This document shows, in pieces, positions 7,766 to 16,225 of a stretch of DNA of 64,000 bases (position 1 is its first letter; each line of letters opens with the position of its first letter). The notes beneath the pieces are model-generated. The model searched no databases. It was not told the origin of the DNA and saw only the letters and a list, made by a program, of their open reading frames with translations. Position numbers and translations under genes: made by a program. Origin of the DNA: Pseudomonas sp. FP2309 (lineage in GTDB: Bacteria > Pseudomonadota > Gammaproteobacteria > Pseudomonadales > Pseudomonadaceae); the NCBI RefSeq assembly GCF_030687575.1, contig NZ_CP117439.1, positions 620,001 to 684,000 of the forward strand, in the 5' to 3' direction.

Positions 7766-10252
7766 ATGTCCGACTTGCTCGACCGTTACCCGCTGACCGC
7801 GGGCACCTATCACGAACTGCTGGATGACGGCGGCGCGGTGCGTGCCCATTGGCGGCGCTTGCTCGATCACCTGCAACGCAGTACCCCCGCGCAACTGGCC
7901 CAGCGCCAGGCGCTGCTGATGCGGCAGATCCAGGAAAACGGTGTGACCTACAACGTCTACGCCGACCCCAAGGGCGCCGACCGCCCGTGGGAGCTGGATT
8001 TGTTGCCCCATGTGCTGGCGGCTGATGAATGGCAGCACTTGTCGGCCGGTATCGCCCAGCGTGCGCGCCTGCTCAATGCCGTGCTCGCCGACCTCTACGG
8101 CCCACAACGCCTGATCAAAGAAGGCTTGCTGCCGGCGGAGCTGGTGTTCGGGCATAACAATTTCCTGTGGCCGTGCCAGGGCATACAGCCACCGGATGGG
8201 GCGTTTTTGCACCTGTACGCCGTGGACCTGGCGCGCACCCCGGACGGTCGTTGGTGGGTGACGGCTGACCGTACCCAGGCCCCGTCGGGCGCCGGTTATG
8301 CCTTGGAAAACCGCACCATCGTGTCCCGTGCCTTTCCGGATTTGTACCGCGACCTGCAAGTGCAGCACCTCACCGGCTTCTTCCGCACACTCCAGGAAAC
8401 CCTGGCCCGCCAGGCGCCGCACGATAACCAGCCGCCGCTGATCGTGCTGCTCACCCCCGGCCGTTTCAACGAAAGCTATTTCGAACACCTCTACCTCGCG
8501 CGCCAGCTCGGTTACCCGTTGGTGGAAGGCGGCGACCTGACCGTGCGCGACAGCACCGTGTTCCTCAAAACCCTCAGCGGCCTGCGTCGGGTGCACGCGA
8601 TCATGCGGCGCCTGGACGACGACTTCTGCGACCCGTTGGAGCTGCGCACCGACTCGGCCCTCGGCGTGCCCGGCCTGCTGGATGCCGTGCGCCAAGGCAA
8701 TGTGCTGGTGGCCAACGCCTTGGGCAGCGGCGTGCTCGAATCCCCCGGTCTGCTGGGGTTCCTGCCGAAGATCAATGAGTTTTTATTTGGCGAAGCACTG
8801 ATCCTGCCGTCCATCGCCACCTGGTGGTGCGGTGAAGCGCCGGTACTGGCCGAAGCCTTGGAGAAGCTGCCGGAGTTGTTGATCAAACCGGCATTCCCCT
8901 CGCAAAGCTTCGCTCCGGTATTCGGGCGCGACCTCGACGATGAGCAGCGCCAGGCCCTGGCCGAACGCATGCGGGCGCGGCCTTACGCGTATGTCGCCCA
9001 GGAGCTGGCGCAATTGTCCCAGGCGCCGGTCTGGCACACCGTGGATGACCACTTGCAGCACCGTGCCATTGGCATGCGCGTGTACGCCGTGGCCAGCGCC
9101 GACGGCTACCGAGTGTTACCGGGGGGCCTGACCCGTGTGGCGGCCGAGGCCGACGCCGAAGTGGTGTCGATGCAGCGCGGTGGCGCGAGCAAGGACACCT
9201 GGGTGCTCGGCGAGCGTGCGCCGGGTGGTGAGCAGTGGCGCGCCCAGCGCACGATCGGCGCCCACGACCTGGTGCGCCGCGATCCCTATCTGCCGTCGCG
9301 GGTGGTGGAAAATCTGTTCTGGTTCGGCCGCTATTGCGAGCGCTGCGATGACAGCGCGCGCTGGTTGCGCATTGTGCTGGCGCGGTATGTCGACGGGGAT
9401 GACCCGTTGGCGTTGCAGGCGGCGGTGGAGTTGGGTGAGAACCTGCGCCTGTTGCCGGAAGAGGGTGAGCTGCCCGAGCGCCTGCTCGCTGCGTTGCTCG
9501 GTGATGACTGGCCGCAAAGCCTGCGCGCCAACCTGCAACGCTTGCAGTGGGCCGCCTCCCAGGTGCGCGGCAAACTGTCCCGTGAGAACTGGCAGGCCCT
9601 GGTTGAGTTGCAGCGAGAAGCCCTGGAGCTGGAAAGCGAAGCCCCGGACTTTGGCGAGTTGCTCGACTTTTTAAACCGCCTGGTGATGTCGTTGGCGGCG
9701 TTGTCCGGGTTTGCCCTGGATGACATGACCCGCGACGAAGGCTGGCGCTTTTTGATGATGGGCCGGCGCATCGAGCGCCTGCAGTTTCTCAGCAGCAGCC
9801 TGGCCGCGTTCCTGCGCGGCGTGGCCGTGTTCGATCAGGCCGGGCTGGAGTGGTTGCTGGAACTGGGCAACAGCAGCATCACCTACCGCTCACGCTACCT
9901 GGCGGTGCCACAGTTGATCCCGGTGCTCGACCTGTTGCTGCTTGACGAGCAGAACCCCCATGCGGTGCTGTTCCAGCTCAAGCTGGTCAATCGCACCCTG
10001 CGTCGTCTCAATGATGATTTTGGCGTACCCCGTGAGACCGGCCTGGCGCCGTTGGTGGAGCGCCTGGCGCGCTTCGACCTGGGCTGCCTGGAGAACGCGC
10101 TGTTTGGCGAGGTCAGCGTACACGCCGCCTTGGATGGCCTGGCCGACCTGCTGCAAGCGGTCGCCGATGAAAGCGGGCAAGTGTCGGATCGCCTGGCGCT
10201 GCGCCATTTTGCCCATGTGGATGATGTCAGCCAGCAAACGGTGTCGTTGTGA
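7766..10252 (+). CDS. Circularly permuted ATP-grasp / alpha-E fusion protein
   Basis: 828 residues from the ATG at 7766. The N-terminal ~480 residues are the circularly permuted type 2 ATP-grasp region (DUF404/DUF407), with hallmark strings such as RPWELDLLPHVL, GHNNFLWPCQG and LLTPGRFNESYFEH. From about residue 515 (DPYLPSRVVENLFWFGRYCERCD) to the end is an alpha-E helical domain (DUF403). In many bacteria the two are separate genes, so this is a fusion. ATP-grasp enzymes activate carboxylates as acyl phosphates to form amide bonds, and this subgroup is predicted to ligate amino acids or peptides; the substrate is unknown. The stop overlaps the next ATG by one base (TGATG), coupling it to the small transglutaminase. 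Confidence 0.88.
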   Translation: MSDLLDRYPLTAGTYHELLDDGGAVRAHWRRLLDHLQRSTPAQLAQRQALLMRQIQENGVTYNVYADPKGADRPWELDLLPHVLAADEWQHLSAGIAQRARLLNAVLADLYGPQRLIKEGLLPAELVFGHNNFLWPCQGIQPPDGAFLHLYAVDLARTPDGRWWVTADRTQAPSGAGYALENRTIVSRAFPDLYRDLQVQHLTGFFRTLQETLARQAPHDNQPPLIVLLTPGRFNESYFEHLYLARQLGYPLVEGGDLTVRDSTVFLKTLSGLRRVHAIMRRLDDDFCDPLELRTDSALGVPGLLDAVRQGNVLVANALGSGVLESPGLLGFLPKINEFLFGEALILPSIATWWCGEAPVLAEALEKLPELLIKPAFPSQSFAPVFGRDLDDEQRQALAERMRARPYAYVAQELAQLSQAPVWHTVDDHLQHRAIGMRVYAVASADGYRVLPGGLTRVAAEADAEVVSMQRGGASKDTWVLGERAPGGEQWRAQRTIGAHDLVRRDPYLPSRVVENLFWFGRYCERCDDSARWLRIVLARYVDGDDPLALQAAVELGENLRLLPEEGELPERLLAALLGDDWPQSLRANLQRLQWAASQVRGKLSRENWQALVELQREALELESEAPDFGELLDFLNRLVMSLAALSGFALDDMTRDEGWRFLMMGRRIERLQFLSSSLAAFLRGVAVFDQAGLEWLLELGNSSITYRSRYLAVPQLIPVLDLLLLDEQNPHAVLFQLKLVNRTLRRLNDDFGVPRETGLAPLVERLARFDLGCLENALFGEVSVHAALDGLADLLQAVADESGQVSDRLALRHFAHVDDVSQQTVSL

Positions 10253-11142
10253 TGAGTGCGCGCTACCAGATTTTTCACGATACCCATTACCACTACGACA
10301 GTCCGGTGTCCCTGGCCCAGCAATTGGCGCACTTGTGGCCGCGCCCTTGCGCCTGGCAGCGTTGCAGCGCTCAGCAGCTGGATATCAGCCCGCTGCCGTC
10401 GTCGCGCCGGGATGAACTGGATGTGTTCGGCAACCCGATCACGCGGTTGGCGTTCGAGCGGCCCCATGATGAATTGCTGGTCAATGCCGCGCTGACCGTA
10501 GAAGTGCTGGCGCGGCCGGTGCTGGACTTTCAGCAGTCGCCGCCTTGGGACCAGACCCGGGACAGCCTGACCTACAGCAGCCAGCCGCTGTCACCCGAGG
10601 CGATCGAAGCCTGCCGCTATCGCTTCGAATCGCCCTACGTGCACCTGAAGAAAACCTTCGTCGAGTTCTCCGAAAGCTGCTTTCCGCCCGGCGAGCCTTT
10701 GCTGGTGGGCGTGCAGGCATTGATGCAAAAGATCTTCAGCGAATTCACCTTCGACGCCGAGGCCACTCAGGTCGCCACGCCGTTGGTGGAAGTGCTGGAG
10801 CGCCGACGTGGCGTGTGCCAGGACTTCGCCCACCTGATGCTCGCCTGCCTGCGCTCACGGGGCCTGGCGGCGCGTTATATCAGCGGTTATCTGCTCACCC
10901 AGCCACCGCCCGGCCAGCCACGGCTGATCGGCGCCGACGCATCCCATGCATGGGTTTCGGTGTTTTGCCCAATGGCGGGCTGGGTGGATTTTGACCCGAC
11001 GAACAACGTGCAGCCGGCACTGGAACACATCACCCTGGCCTGGGGCCGGGATTTTTCCGATGTGTCGCCGTTGCGCGGGGTGATTCTGGGGGGCGGCAGC
11101 CATGACCCGGAAGTGCGGGTGACGGTGATGCCACTGGAGTGA
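10252..11142 (+). CDS. Small transglutaminase-like (papain-fold) protein
   Basis: 296 residues from ATG 10252, which shares one base with the preceding TGA; an in-frame GTG one codon earlier is also possible. An N-terminal bacterial transglutaminase beta domain (1-90) is followed by the core with a full triad: Cys189 in RRGVCQDFAH, His232 in DASHAWVSV and Asp248 in DFDPTN. This subfamily typically accompanies alpha-E and circularly permuted ATP-grasp proteins and is annotated as a putative cysteine protease. It closes the operon, so two distinct transglutaminase folds bracket one ligase. No signal peptide is seen, so it probably works in the cytoplasm. Confidence 0.88.
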   Translation: MSARYQIFHDTHYHYDSPVSLAQQLAHLWPRPCAWQRCSAQQLDISPLPSSRRDELDVFGNPITRLAFERPHDELLVNAALTVEVLARPVLDFQQSPPWDQTRDSLTYSSQPLSPEAIEACRYRFESPYVHLKKTFVEFSESCFPPGEPLLVGVQALMQKIFSEFTFDAEATQVATPLVEVLERRRGVCQDFAHLMLACLRSRGLAARYISGYLLTQPPPGQPRLIGADASHAWVSVFCPMAGWVDFDPTNNVQPALEHITLAWGRDFSDVSPLRGVILGGGSHDPEVRVTVMPLE

Positions 11143-11177
11143 CCCACGCGGCGCAGCCGTTTCTGTGGAGGTTTTTA

Positions 11178-11219
11178 TAGCGAGCGGGCGGCGCGACGAT
11201 TCGACAACCCGCTCACCAT
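11178..11219. repeat. Degenerate REP-like inverted repeat
   Basis: GCGAGCGGGC and CCCGCTCACC face each other across about 20 bases, a degraded copy of the GTGAGCGGGC family. It lies between convergent genes and could terminate both. Confidence 0.45.
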
Positions 11220-11226
11220 CAAGAAA

Positions 11227-11409
11227 TTATTCAGCCGGATCTTTTGGTGTTTCTGTCTCGTCGCTCGTTTCTTCAGCATCGACGTCTGCGTTCAGTGCGC
11301 CGGCTTCTTCATCAGCAGCGGCTTTCTTGCGTTGCAGCTTTTCCTCTTTCTTCTGTTCCTTGGCCAAGTCTCTCTGACGTTTGGCGAAGGAGTAATTAGG
11401 TTTGGCCAT
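11227..11409 (-). CDS. Small highly charged conserved-type protein
   Basis: 60 residues. The N-terminal half is basic and helical (KRQRDLAKEQKKEEKLQRKK), the C-terminal half is acidic (DVDAEETSDETETPKD). No domain or signal is recognised; such proteins are often nucleic-acid or ribosome associated, but that is a guess. A GGATCGCCC stretch precedes the start, giving a modest ribosome binding site. It is transcribed away from azurin, in the same place where other pseudomonads carry a small hypothetical gene. Confidence 0.7.
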   Translation of the reverse strand: MAKPNYSFAKRQRDLAKEQKKEEKLQRKKAAADEEAGALNADVDAEETSDETETPKDPAE

Positions 11410-11496
11410 GGGCGATCCTCTAGGGTCGAAGGTGAGGGTGGCGGCGCGCAGCTGCCTTGGGTCGCTATGGTAGCAGCTTAGCAGCGCGCTTGGCCT

Positions 11497-11553
11497 TCAC
11501 TTACCGCAGGCATATGCGGCCAGCAGGCCGTTGAAGAATTGATTGAAGTGCAT
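11497..11553 (-). CDS. Possible 18-residue small ORF upstream of the charged protein
   Basis: The frame encodes MHFNQFFNGLLAAYACGK and is preceded by GGAG with a long spacing. It could be a leader peptide or a tiny membrane peptide on the same transcript as the 60-residue protein. Only the ORF and a weak ribosome binding site support it. Confidence 0.3.
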   Translation of the reverse strand: MHFNQFFNGLLAAYACGK

Positions 11554-11658
11554 GGCTCAGGCTCCGGTGGGTGATGGGCCGATCATAGGCGGGTCCTGCG
11601 ACTTTGGCTGGTAGATTGTGTTGATAAGTCTGATAGCCTAAAGTTGTATACAATCTGT

Positions 11659-11672
11659 TGATTCAGATCATA
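11659..11672. promoter_or_regulatory. ANR/FNR-type box upstream of azurin
   Basis: TTGAT-TCAG-ATCAT matches the ANR/FNR consensus TTGAT-N4-ATCAA at 9 of 10 positions, about 70 bases before the azurin start. A perfect TTGTATACAA palindrome sits at 11645-11654. Azurin control by ANR is known in P. aeruginosa. Confidence 0.6.
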
Positions 11673-11740
11673 AGAATTCAAGCCTGCTTGAGGCACCCTA
11701 CCGCAATCCGCGTTTTTTAAACCCTGCCTTGGAGATTCAC

Positions 11741-12187
11741 ATGTTTGCCAAACTCGTTGCTGTTTCCCTGCTGACTCTGGCGAGCGGCCAGTTGCTTGCT
11801 GCAGAGTGCAAAGTGACTGTCGACTCCACTGACCAAATGTCTTTCAACACCAAAGAAATCACGATCGACAAAAGCTGCAAGACGTTCACCGTGAACCTGG
11901 AACACTCCGGCAGCTTGCCGAAGAACGTCATGGGCCATAACTGGGTGCTGACCAGCGCTGCCGACATGCAGCCGGTGGCCACTGACGGCATGGCTGCCGG
12001 TATCGACAAGAACTACCTGAAAGAAGGTGACACCCGCATCATCGCCCATACCAAGATCATCGGTGCCGGCGAAAAAGACTCGGTGACCTTCGATGTGTCG
12101 AAGCTGGCTGCCGGTACCGATTACATGTTCTTCTGCTCGTTCCCAGGCCACATCTCGATGATGAAAGGCACTGTGGTCATCAAGTAA
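11741..12187 (+). CDS. azu: Azurin precursor (blue copper protein)
   Basis: 148 residues: a 20-residue Sec signal peptide cut after GQLLA, then a mature protein of 128 residues beginning AECKVTV, the standard azurin length. Azurin is a periplasmic one-electron carrier of the cupredoxin fold. The type 1 copper ligands are visible: the His of MGHNW, and Cys, His and Met in the motif [10 protein letters not shown] near the C-terminus. The disulfide Cys pair is the third mature residue and the Cys of DKSCK. The ATG at 11741 is chosen because the upstream TTG frame adds residues before a normal signal peptide; GGAG precedes it. An ANR-like box lies upstream, consistent with low-oxygen or redox control. 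Confidence 0.97.
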   Translation: MFAKLVAVSLLTLASGQLLAAECKVTVDSTDQMSFNTKEITIDKSCKTFTVNLEHSGSLPKNVMGHNWVLTSAADMQPVATDGMAAGIDKNYLKEGDTRIIAHTKIIGAGEKDSVTFDVSKLAAGTDYMFFCSFPGHISMMKGTVVIK

Positions 12188-12204
12188 CACCGCGTTATGG
12201 TGTG

Positions 12205-12238
12205 TCGCGAGCAAGCCGACGCTTCGACTTGCTCGCGA
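12205..12238 (+). terminator. Hairpin between azu and nadE, probable terminator
   Basis: Perfect 11-base stem TCGCGAGCAAG / CTTGCTCGCGA with a 12-base loop, 17 bases after the azurin stop. There is no U tract, so it may instead be a REP-type hairpin stabilising convergent transcripts. Confidence 0.55.
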
Positions 12239-12277
12239 ATGCTATCTGACAATCAACACAGAACGATCTGGCTCACC

Positions 12278-13105
12278 TCACGGCGCAAACGGCATCACCC
12301 GCTTGTGTTCGGTCTTGCGGTACGTCTCGCAGATGATCCGGAACGCTTCTTCCCGTACTGGCTCACCGTGCAGGAACGCATCGATCTCGGCGTAGGTCAC
12401 GCCATGTGACGCTTCGTCCGGCTTGCCCGGTGACAGATCTTCCAGGTCGGCCGTCGGCACCTTCTCCACCAGCGATTCCGGCGCACCAAAGTGACGCGCA
12501 ATCGCGCGCACCTGGTTTTTCACCAGCCCGCTCAACGGTGCCAGGTCGCAGGCGCCATCACCGAACTTGGTGAAAAAGCCCATCACCGCTTCCGCAGCAT
12601 GATCAGTACCAATCACCAGCCCACCGGCCGCGCCGGCGATGGTGTACTGCGCCACCATGCGCATGCGTGCCTTGGTGTTGCCCAGCACGAAGTCCCGCGA
12701 CACCGCGGCCTTGCCTTCAAACGCCGCCACTTCATTGGCCAGGGCTTTCACCGCCGGGCCGATGTTTACGGTATGGCGCTCGTCCGGATCGATAAAGTCC
12801 ACCGAGGCCTGGGCGTCGATTTCGTCGAACTGGGTTTCGTAGGGCAGGCGCACGGCAATGAATGTATACGCCTGGTCACCGGTGCTGGCGCGCAGTTCCT
12901 GCATGGCACGCTGGGCCAACAGGCCGGCGGTAAGGGAGTCGACACCGCCGCTGATGCCCAGCACCAACGTCTTGAGGCCGGAGTTGCGCAGGCAGTCCTG
13001 GATAAAGGCCACGCGCCGGGCCACCTCGGCCTCAAGGGCGGCCTGGTCTTTGAACGGTGCTTGCACCTTGAGCTGCTGCGCAATCTCGCGCTGTACGGCT
13101 TGCAT
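12278..13105 (-). CDS. nadE: NH3-dependent NAD+ synthetase
   Basis: 275 residues, the normal size for ammonia-dependent NadE, with no nitrilase (glutaminase) domain. It converts nicotinate adenine dinucleotide, ATP and ammonia to NAD+. The ATP pyrophosphatase P-loop SGGVDS is near residue 54 ([15 protein letters not shown]). Other family segments are [19 protein letters not shown] and the C-terminal KTEHKR. It starts three bases after the end of pncB, so the two form a nicotinate salvage operon. Confidence 0.95.
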   Translation of the reverse strand: MQAVQREIAQQLKVQAPFKDQAALEAEVARRVAFIQDCLRNSGLKTLVLGISGGVDSLTAGLLAQRAMQELRASTGDQAYTFIAVRLPYETQFDEIDAQASVDFIDPDERHTVNIGPAVKALANEVAAFEGKAAVSRDFVLGNTKARMRMVAQYTIAGAAGGLVIGTDHAAEAVMGFFTKFGDGACDLAPLSGLVKNQVRAIARHFGAPESLVEKVPTADLEDLSPGKPDEASHGVTYAEIDAFLHGEPVREEAFRIICETYRKTEHKRVMPFAP

Positions 13106-13108
13106 GAT

Positions 13109-14323
13109 TCACTCCTTGCTGGCGATGGCAGGTACTTTGAAAACGTGACGCAAATAGGCGACAAAATTCGGATCGCTGCAGTGGGTCTTGCCCGCTTCAT
13201 CGGAGATTTTCGCGACGGGCTGACCATTGCAGGCGGTCATTTTAAGCACGATGCTCATCGGTTCCACCCCTGGAATGTCACAGGTCAGGTTGGTGCCGAT
13301 GCCAAAACTTACATTAATGCGACCACGCAACGCGCGGAAAATCTCCAGGGCCTTGGGCAGCGACAGGCTGTCGGAGAACACCAGGGTCTTGCTCATCGGC
13401 TCGATCCCGAGCTTGTGATAGTGGGCGATGGCTTTTTCGGCCCACTGCACCGGGTCACCGGAGTCGTGACGCAGGCCGTCGAACAGCTTGGCGAAGTACA
13501 AATCGAAGTCGCCCAGGAACGCGTCGGTGGTGATGCAATCGGTCAGGGCGATGCCCAGCAGGCCACGGTACTCGCGGACCCAGCAGTCGAGGGCGGCGAT
13601 CTGGCTGTCGATCAGGCGCGGGCCGAGTTGCTGGTGGGCCATGATCCATTCGTGGGCCATGGTGCCCAGGGGTTTCATGTCCAGCTCGCGGGCCAGGTGC
13701 ACGTTGCTGGTGCCGACGAAGCGACCGGGGAAGTCGTGCTTGAGCACATTCACCACTTCTTCCTGCACCCGGTACGAGAAACGCCGGCGGGTGCCGAAGT
13801 CAGCGACTTGCAGCTCCGACAGTTCATCGCTGCCGGCATTGGCCGTCAGCCAGTCGAACTTGCGGTACAGCTGCTCGCGCGCCTGTTCGAGGATTACGGT
13901 CTGATAGCGGTAGCGGTTACGCACTTCGCTGACGATGGCCAGCATCGGCACTTCGAACAGGATCACATGCAGCCACGGCCCGCGCAGGCGGATGAACAAC
14001 TCGCCGTTCTCGATACCGGTCTGCACGTAGCGCAGGTTGAAGCGGAACAGCCCCAGAAAGCGCAAAAAGTCCGGCTTCATAAAGCTGATGCGTTCCAGGA
14101 AGCCCAACTGATCCGGGCTCAGGCTCAGCTCGGCGAGGCGCTCGATCTGGTAGCGGATCTCCGCCAGGTACGGGCGCAGGTCTTCGCTGTTGCGGCAACG
14201 AAACTCCCATTCAACTTCCACGTTGGGATAGTTGTGCAGCACCGCCTGCATCATGGTCAGCTTGTAGAAGTCGGTGTCGAGCAGGTTCTGCACGATGCGA
14301 TCGGCAAACACACTCTCGCTCAT
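13109..14323 (-). CDS. pncB: Nicotinate phosphoribosyltransferase
   Basis: 404 residues from the ATG at 14323, which has GGAGATTCCCGTT in front; an in-frame ATG at 14371 is less likely because the family starts near [12 protein letters not shown]. PncB makes nicotinate mononucleotide from nicotinate and PRPP with ATP hydrolysis. Characteristic strings are [33 protein letters not shown] and the phosphate-binding [12 protein letters not shown]. Length is normal. It is the promoter-proximal gene of a two-gene operon with nadE. Confidence 0.95.
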   Translation of the reverse strand: MSESVFADRIVQNLLDTDFYKLTMMQAVLHNYPNVEVEWEFRCRNSEDLRPYLAEIRYQIERLAELSLSPDQLGFLERISFMKPDFLRFLGLFRFNLRYVQTGIENGELFIRLRGPWLHVILFEVPMLAIVSEVRNRYRYQTVILEQAREQLYRKFDWLTANAGSDELSELQVADFGTRRRFSYRVQEEVVNVLKHDFPGRFVGTSNVHLARELDMKPLGTMAHEWIMAHQQLGPRLIDSQIAALDCWVREYRGLLGIALTDCITTDAFLGDFDLYFAKLFDGLRHDSGDPVQWAEKAIAHYHKLGIEPMSKTLVFSDSLSLPKALEIFRALRGRINVSFGIGTNLTCDIPGVEPMSIVLKMTACNGQPVAKISDEAGKTHCSDPNFVAYLRHVFKVPAIASKE

Positions 14324-14629
14324 AACGGGAATCTCCAGACGGGTCGGCGCTGGGCGCCAGCCTTTACGCACGATTAGGGAAGGGGGCTAGTGGCGCATAG
14401 ACCTGTGGGGTTTTGCCAGTGATTTTTTGCATGGCTGCCTGCGCCGCAGTTGGGCATGCCGAGTTTTGCGGTAGTTTCTTTCTGATATGGGCTATTCCCT
14501 CAGCAAGATAAACGCGTCAAACATTAAGAATCGAGACGCGTCCCGCTGGGAAAGGCGAACCGTCTGACATTCGTCACGGATAACCTCTCTTTACTCTCTG
14601 GGCTTTCACTAAGTCCAGGGAACAGAGCA
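14324..14629. other. Intergenic region between pncB and the effector island, with first copy of the island repeat
   Basis: Divergent promoters for pncB and the phospholipase gene must lie here, but I see no clear -35/-10 pair. Bases 14411-14487 (GTGATTTTTTGCATGG ... TGCCGAGTTTTGCGG ... TTTCTTTCTG) recur, slightly diverged, at 17577-17646, with a shorter piece at 18975-19000. These direct repeats bracket the duplicated effector cassette. Confidence 0.7.
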
Positions 14630-16225
14630 ATGAATGGACCCGACATCGTTAGCCCCGTCGCGCTGCGACATACCCAGCAAGTGACCTGCGCCCCGCGCTG
14701 GTACGTGCAGAACACTGAATACCCGCCCGCGATAGCCACCTATCAACCTCTGATCAATGGCGAAGAAACCTTCAAGGCCGTGCATTCAGCGATCGCCCAG
14801 GCCACCAAAACGGTCGACATCATCTGCTGGGGCTTCCAACCGTCGATGTACTTTGTCCGCAATGGCATTGCCCCTAGCATCGGTGAACTGCTCAAAAACA
14901 AGGCTCGTGAAGGGGTCAAGGTTCGCGTATTGGTGTGGGAAATGCCGCTCAACTCTGCCGGCTTCGCGGGCGAGGCGAACCTGCCCGGTAAAAGTACAAG
15001 GATGCGTCATGCGCTGAGGTGGACGGCCAGCCATCACCAAAAGAGCGTGCTGGTCGATTACGAACTGCCGGATCGAGCTGTTGGCTTTGTCATGGGCCAC
15101 AACATGCTCGATGCATATTGGGACACGGACAAACACTCGGCTTTGAACCGCTCAGAGGGCAGCAAACCCGCACCCAATCGCGGCCCGCGAGGTGCCACCC
15201 CGCGCCAGGATATTTCCAGCCAGGTCAGTGGGCCGATTCTGGAACACCTGCACCATAACTTCGCCAGCGCCTGGCTTAAGGAGACCGGCGAGGATCTGCT
15301 TGATCTTCGCCAAGCCAAGCAAATCGGGCCGCAACTGCAATGCAGCCCCGGCGTCACTCGCCAAATGGCCCAAGTGCTGCGCACTCAGGCGCAAGCGGGC
15401 AAGCGCGATATCGAGCAGGTTTATCTGAACGCAGTGAACAACGCGACCCAATTTATCTACATCGAGAACCAGTACTTTCGCTGGCCGCCGTTGGCCGAGG
15501 CTATCAAGAAGGCGGCGTCGGATCAGACCGGCGGGGGGCGCGATCCGGGTGTGCATGGCGCTTTGCACCTGTTCGTGATCACCAATGCGACCGATGACGG
15601 CATCGGGGCGGGCACGGTGAATACCCAGCGCATGCTTGAAAGCCTGGGGCGCGCCGACACGATTGCGAACGTAACCAAACTACGGCGTCTCGAACAGGTA
15701 AAAGGCGCCGCACCGCCCAGGCCGACACCTGATCCGCGCGATCACGTCGGGCAGAGGGAGTTGGCCAAGTGGCAGGCCGAACTGGATCAGAAAATCAAGG
15801 AAATTGAGGACAGCACGATTATTGCGCAGGAGGTACCGGGCTTGAAGGTTCACATCTGCTCACTGGTGGCACCTGATTCGCCGGCCGGCAAGCCGTGGGT
15901 GCCGGTGTACATCCATTCCAAGCTGATGATCGTCGACGACGTATTTACCACCTTGGGCTCGGCGAATATCAACACTCGTAGCATGCAGGTCGATAGCGAG
16001 CTGAATATTGCCCATGAGTGGATGAGTGTGACGCAGGCGTTGAGGCGGCGGTTGTGGGATCTGCATACGGATGGGAGGGGGGCGCAGGATGATCCAAAGG
16101 ATGCGTTTGAGGCTTGGACAGACATCATTACCGAAAACAAAAAACGCCAATCAAAAAAAATAACTCCAAGCGTTCCGCTCATCGAATTTTATTACGGTAA
16201 CGCCACCCTGAAGGACCTCGACTAA
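14630..16225 (+). CDS. Phospholipase D family antibacterial effector, Tle5-like
   Basis: 531 residues with two HxKx4D catalytic motifs of the phospholipase D superfamily: His136/Lys138/Asp143 in HHQKSVLVD and His429/Lys431/Asp436 in HSKLMIVDD. Each is followed by the expected segment (GHNMLDAYW; LGSANINTRSM). Such enzymes hydrolyse phosphatidylethanolamine and related lipids. There is no signal peptide, consistent with delivery by a type VI secretion system as for PldA/PldB (Tle5) of P. aeruginosa. The stop overlaps the start of a lipoprotein with Sel1-like features (TAATG), the arrangement seen for PldB and its Sel1-repeat immunity proteins. No vgrG, hcp or PAAR gene is in the window. The 3' end is noticeably AT-richer than its neighbours, suggesting acquired DNA. 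ATG 14630 is supported by the family-like N-terminus; the ribosome binding site is not strong. Confidence 0.85.
   Translation: MNGPDIVSPVALRHTQQVTCAPRWYVQNTEYPPAIATYQPLINGEETFKAVHSAIAQATKTVDIICWGFQPSMYFVRNGIAPSIGELLKNKAREGVKVRVLVWEMPLNSAGFAGEANLPGKSTRMRHALRWTASHHQKSVLVDYELPDRAVGFVMGHNMLDAYWDTDKHSALNRSEGSKPAPNRGPRGATPRQDISSQVSGPILEHLHHNFASAWLKETGEDLLDLRQAKQIGPQLQCSPGVTRQMAQVLRTQAQAGKRDIEQVYLNAVNNATQFIYIENQYFRWPPLAEAIKKAASDQTGGGRDPGVHGALHLFVITNATDDGIGAGTVNTQRMLESLGRADTIANVTKLRRLEQVKGAAPPRPTPDPRDHVGQRELAKWQAELDQKIKEIEDSTIIAQEVPGLKVHICSLVAPDSPAGKPWVPVYIHSKLMIVDDVFTTLGSANINTRSMQVDSELNIAHEWMSVTQALRRRLWDLHTDGRGAQDDPKDAFEAWTDIITENKKRQSKKITPSVPLIEFYYGNATLKDLD

Noticed and set aside
12491..14377. 628-codon forward frame across nadE and pncB
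   Set aside because: It is antisense to two unmistakable enzymes and has no domain of its own.
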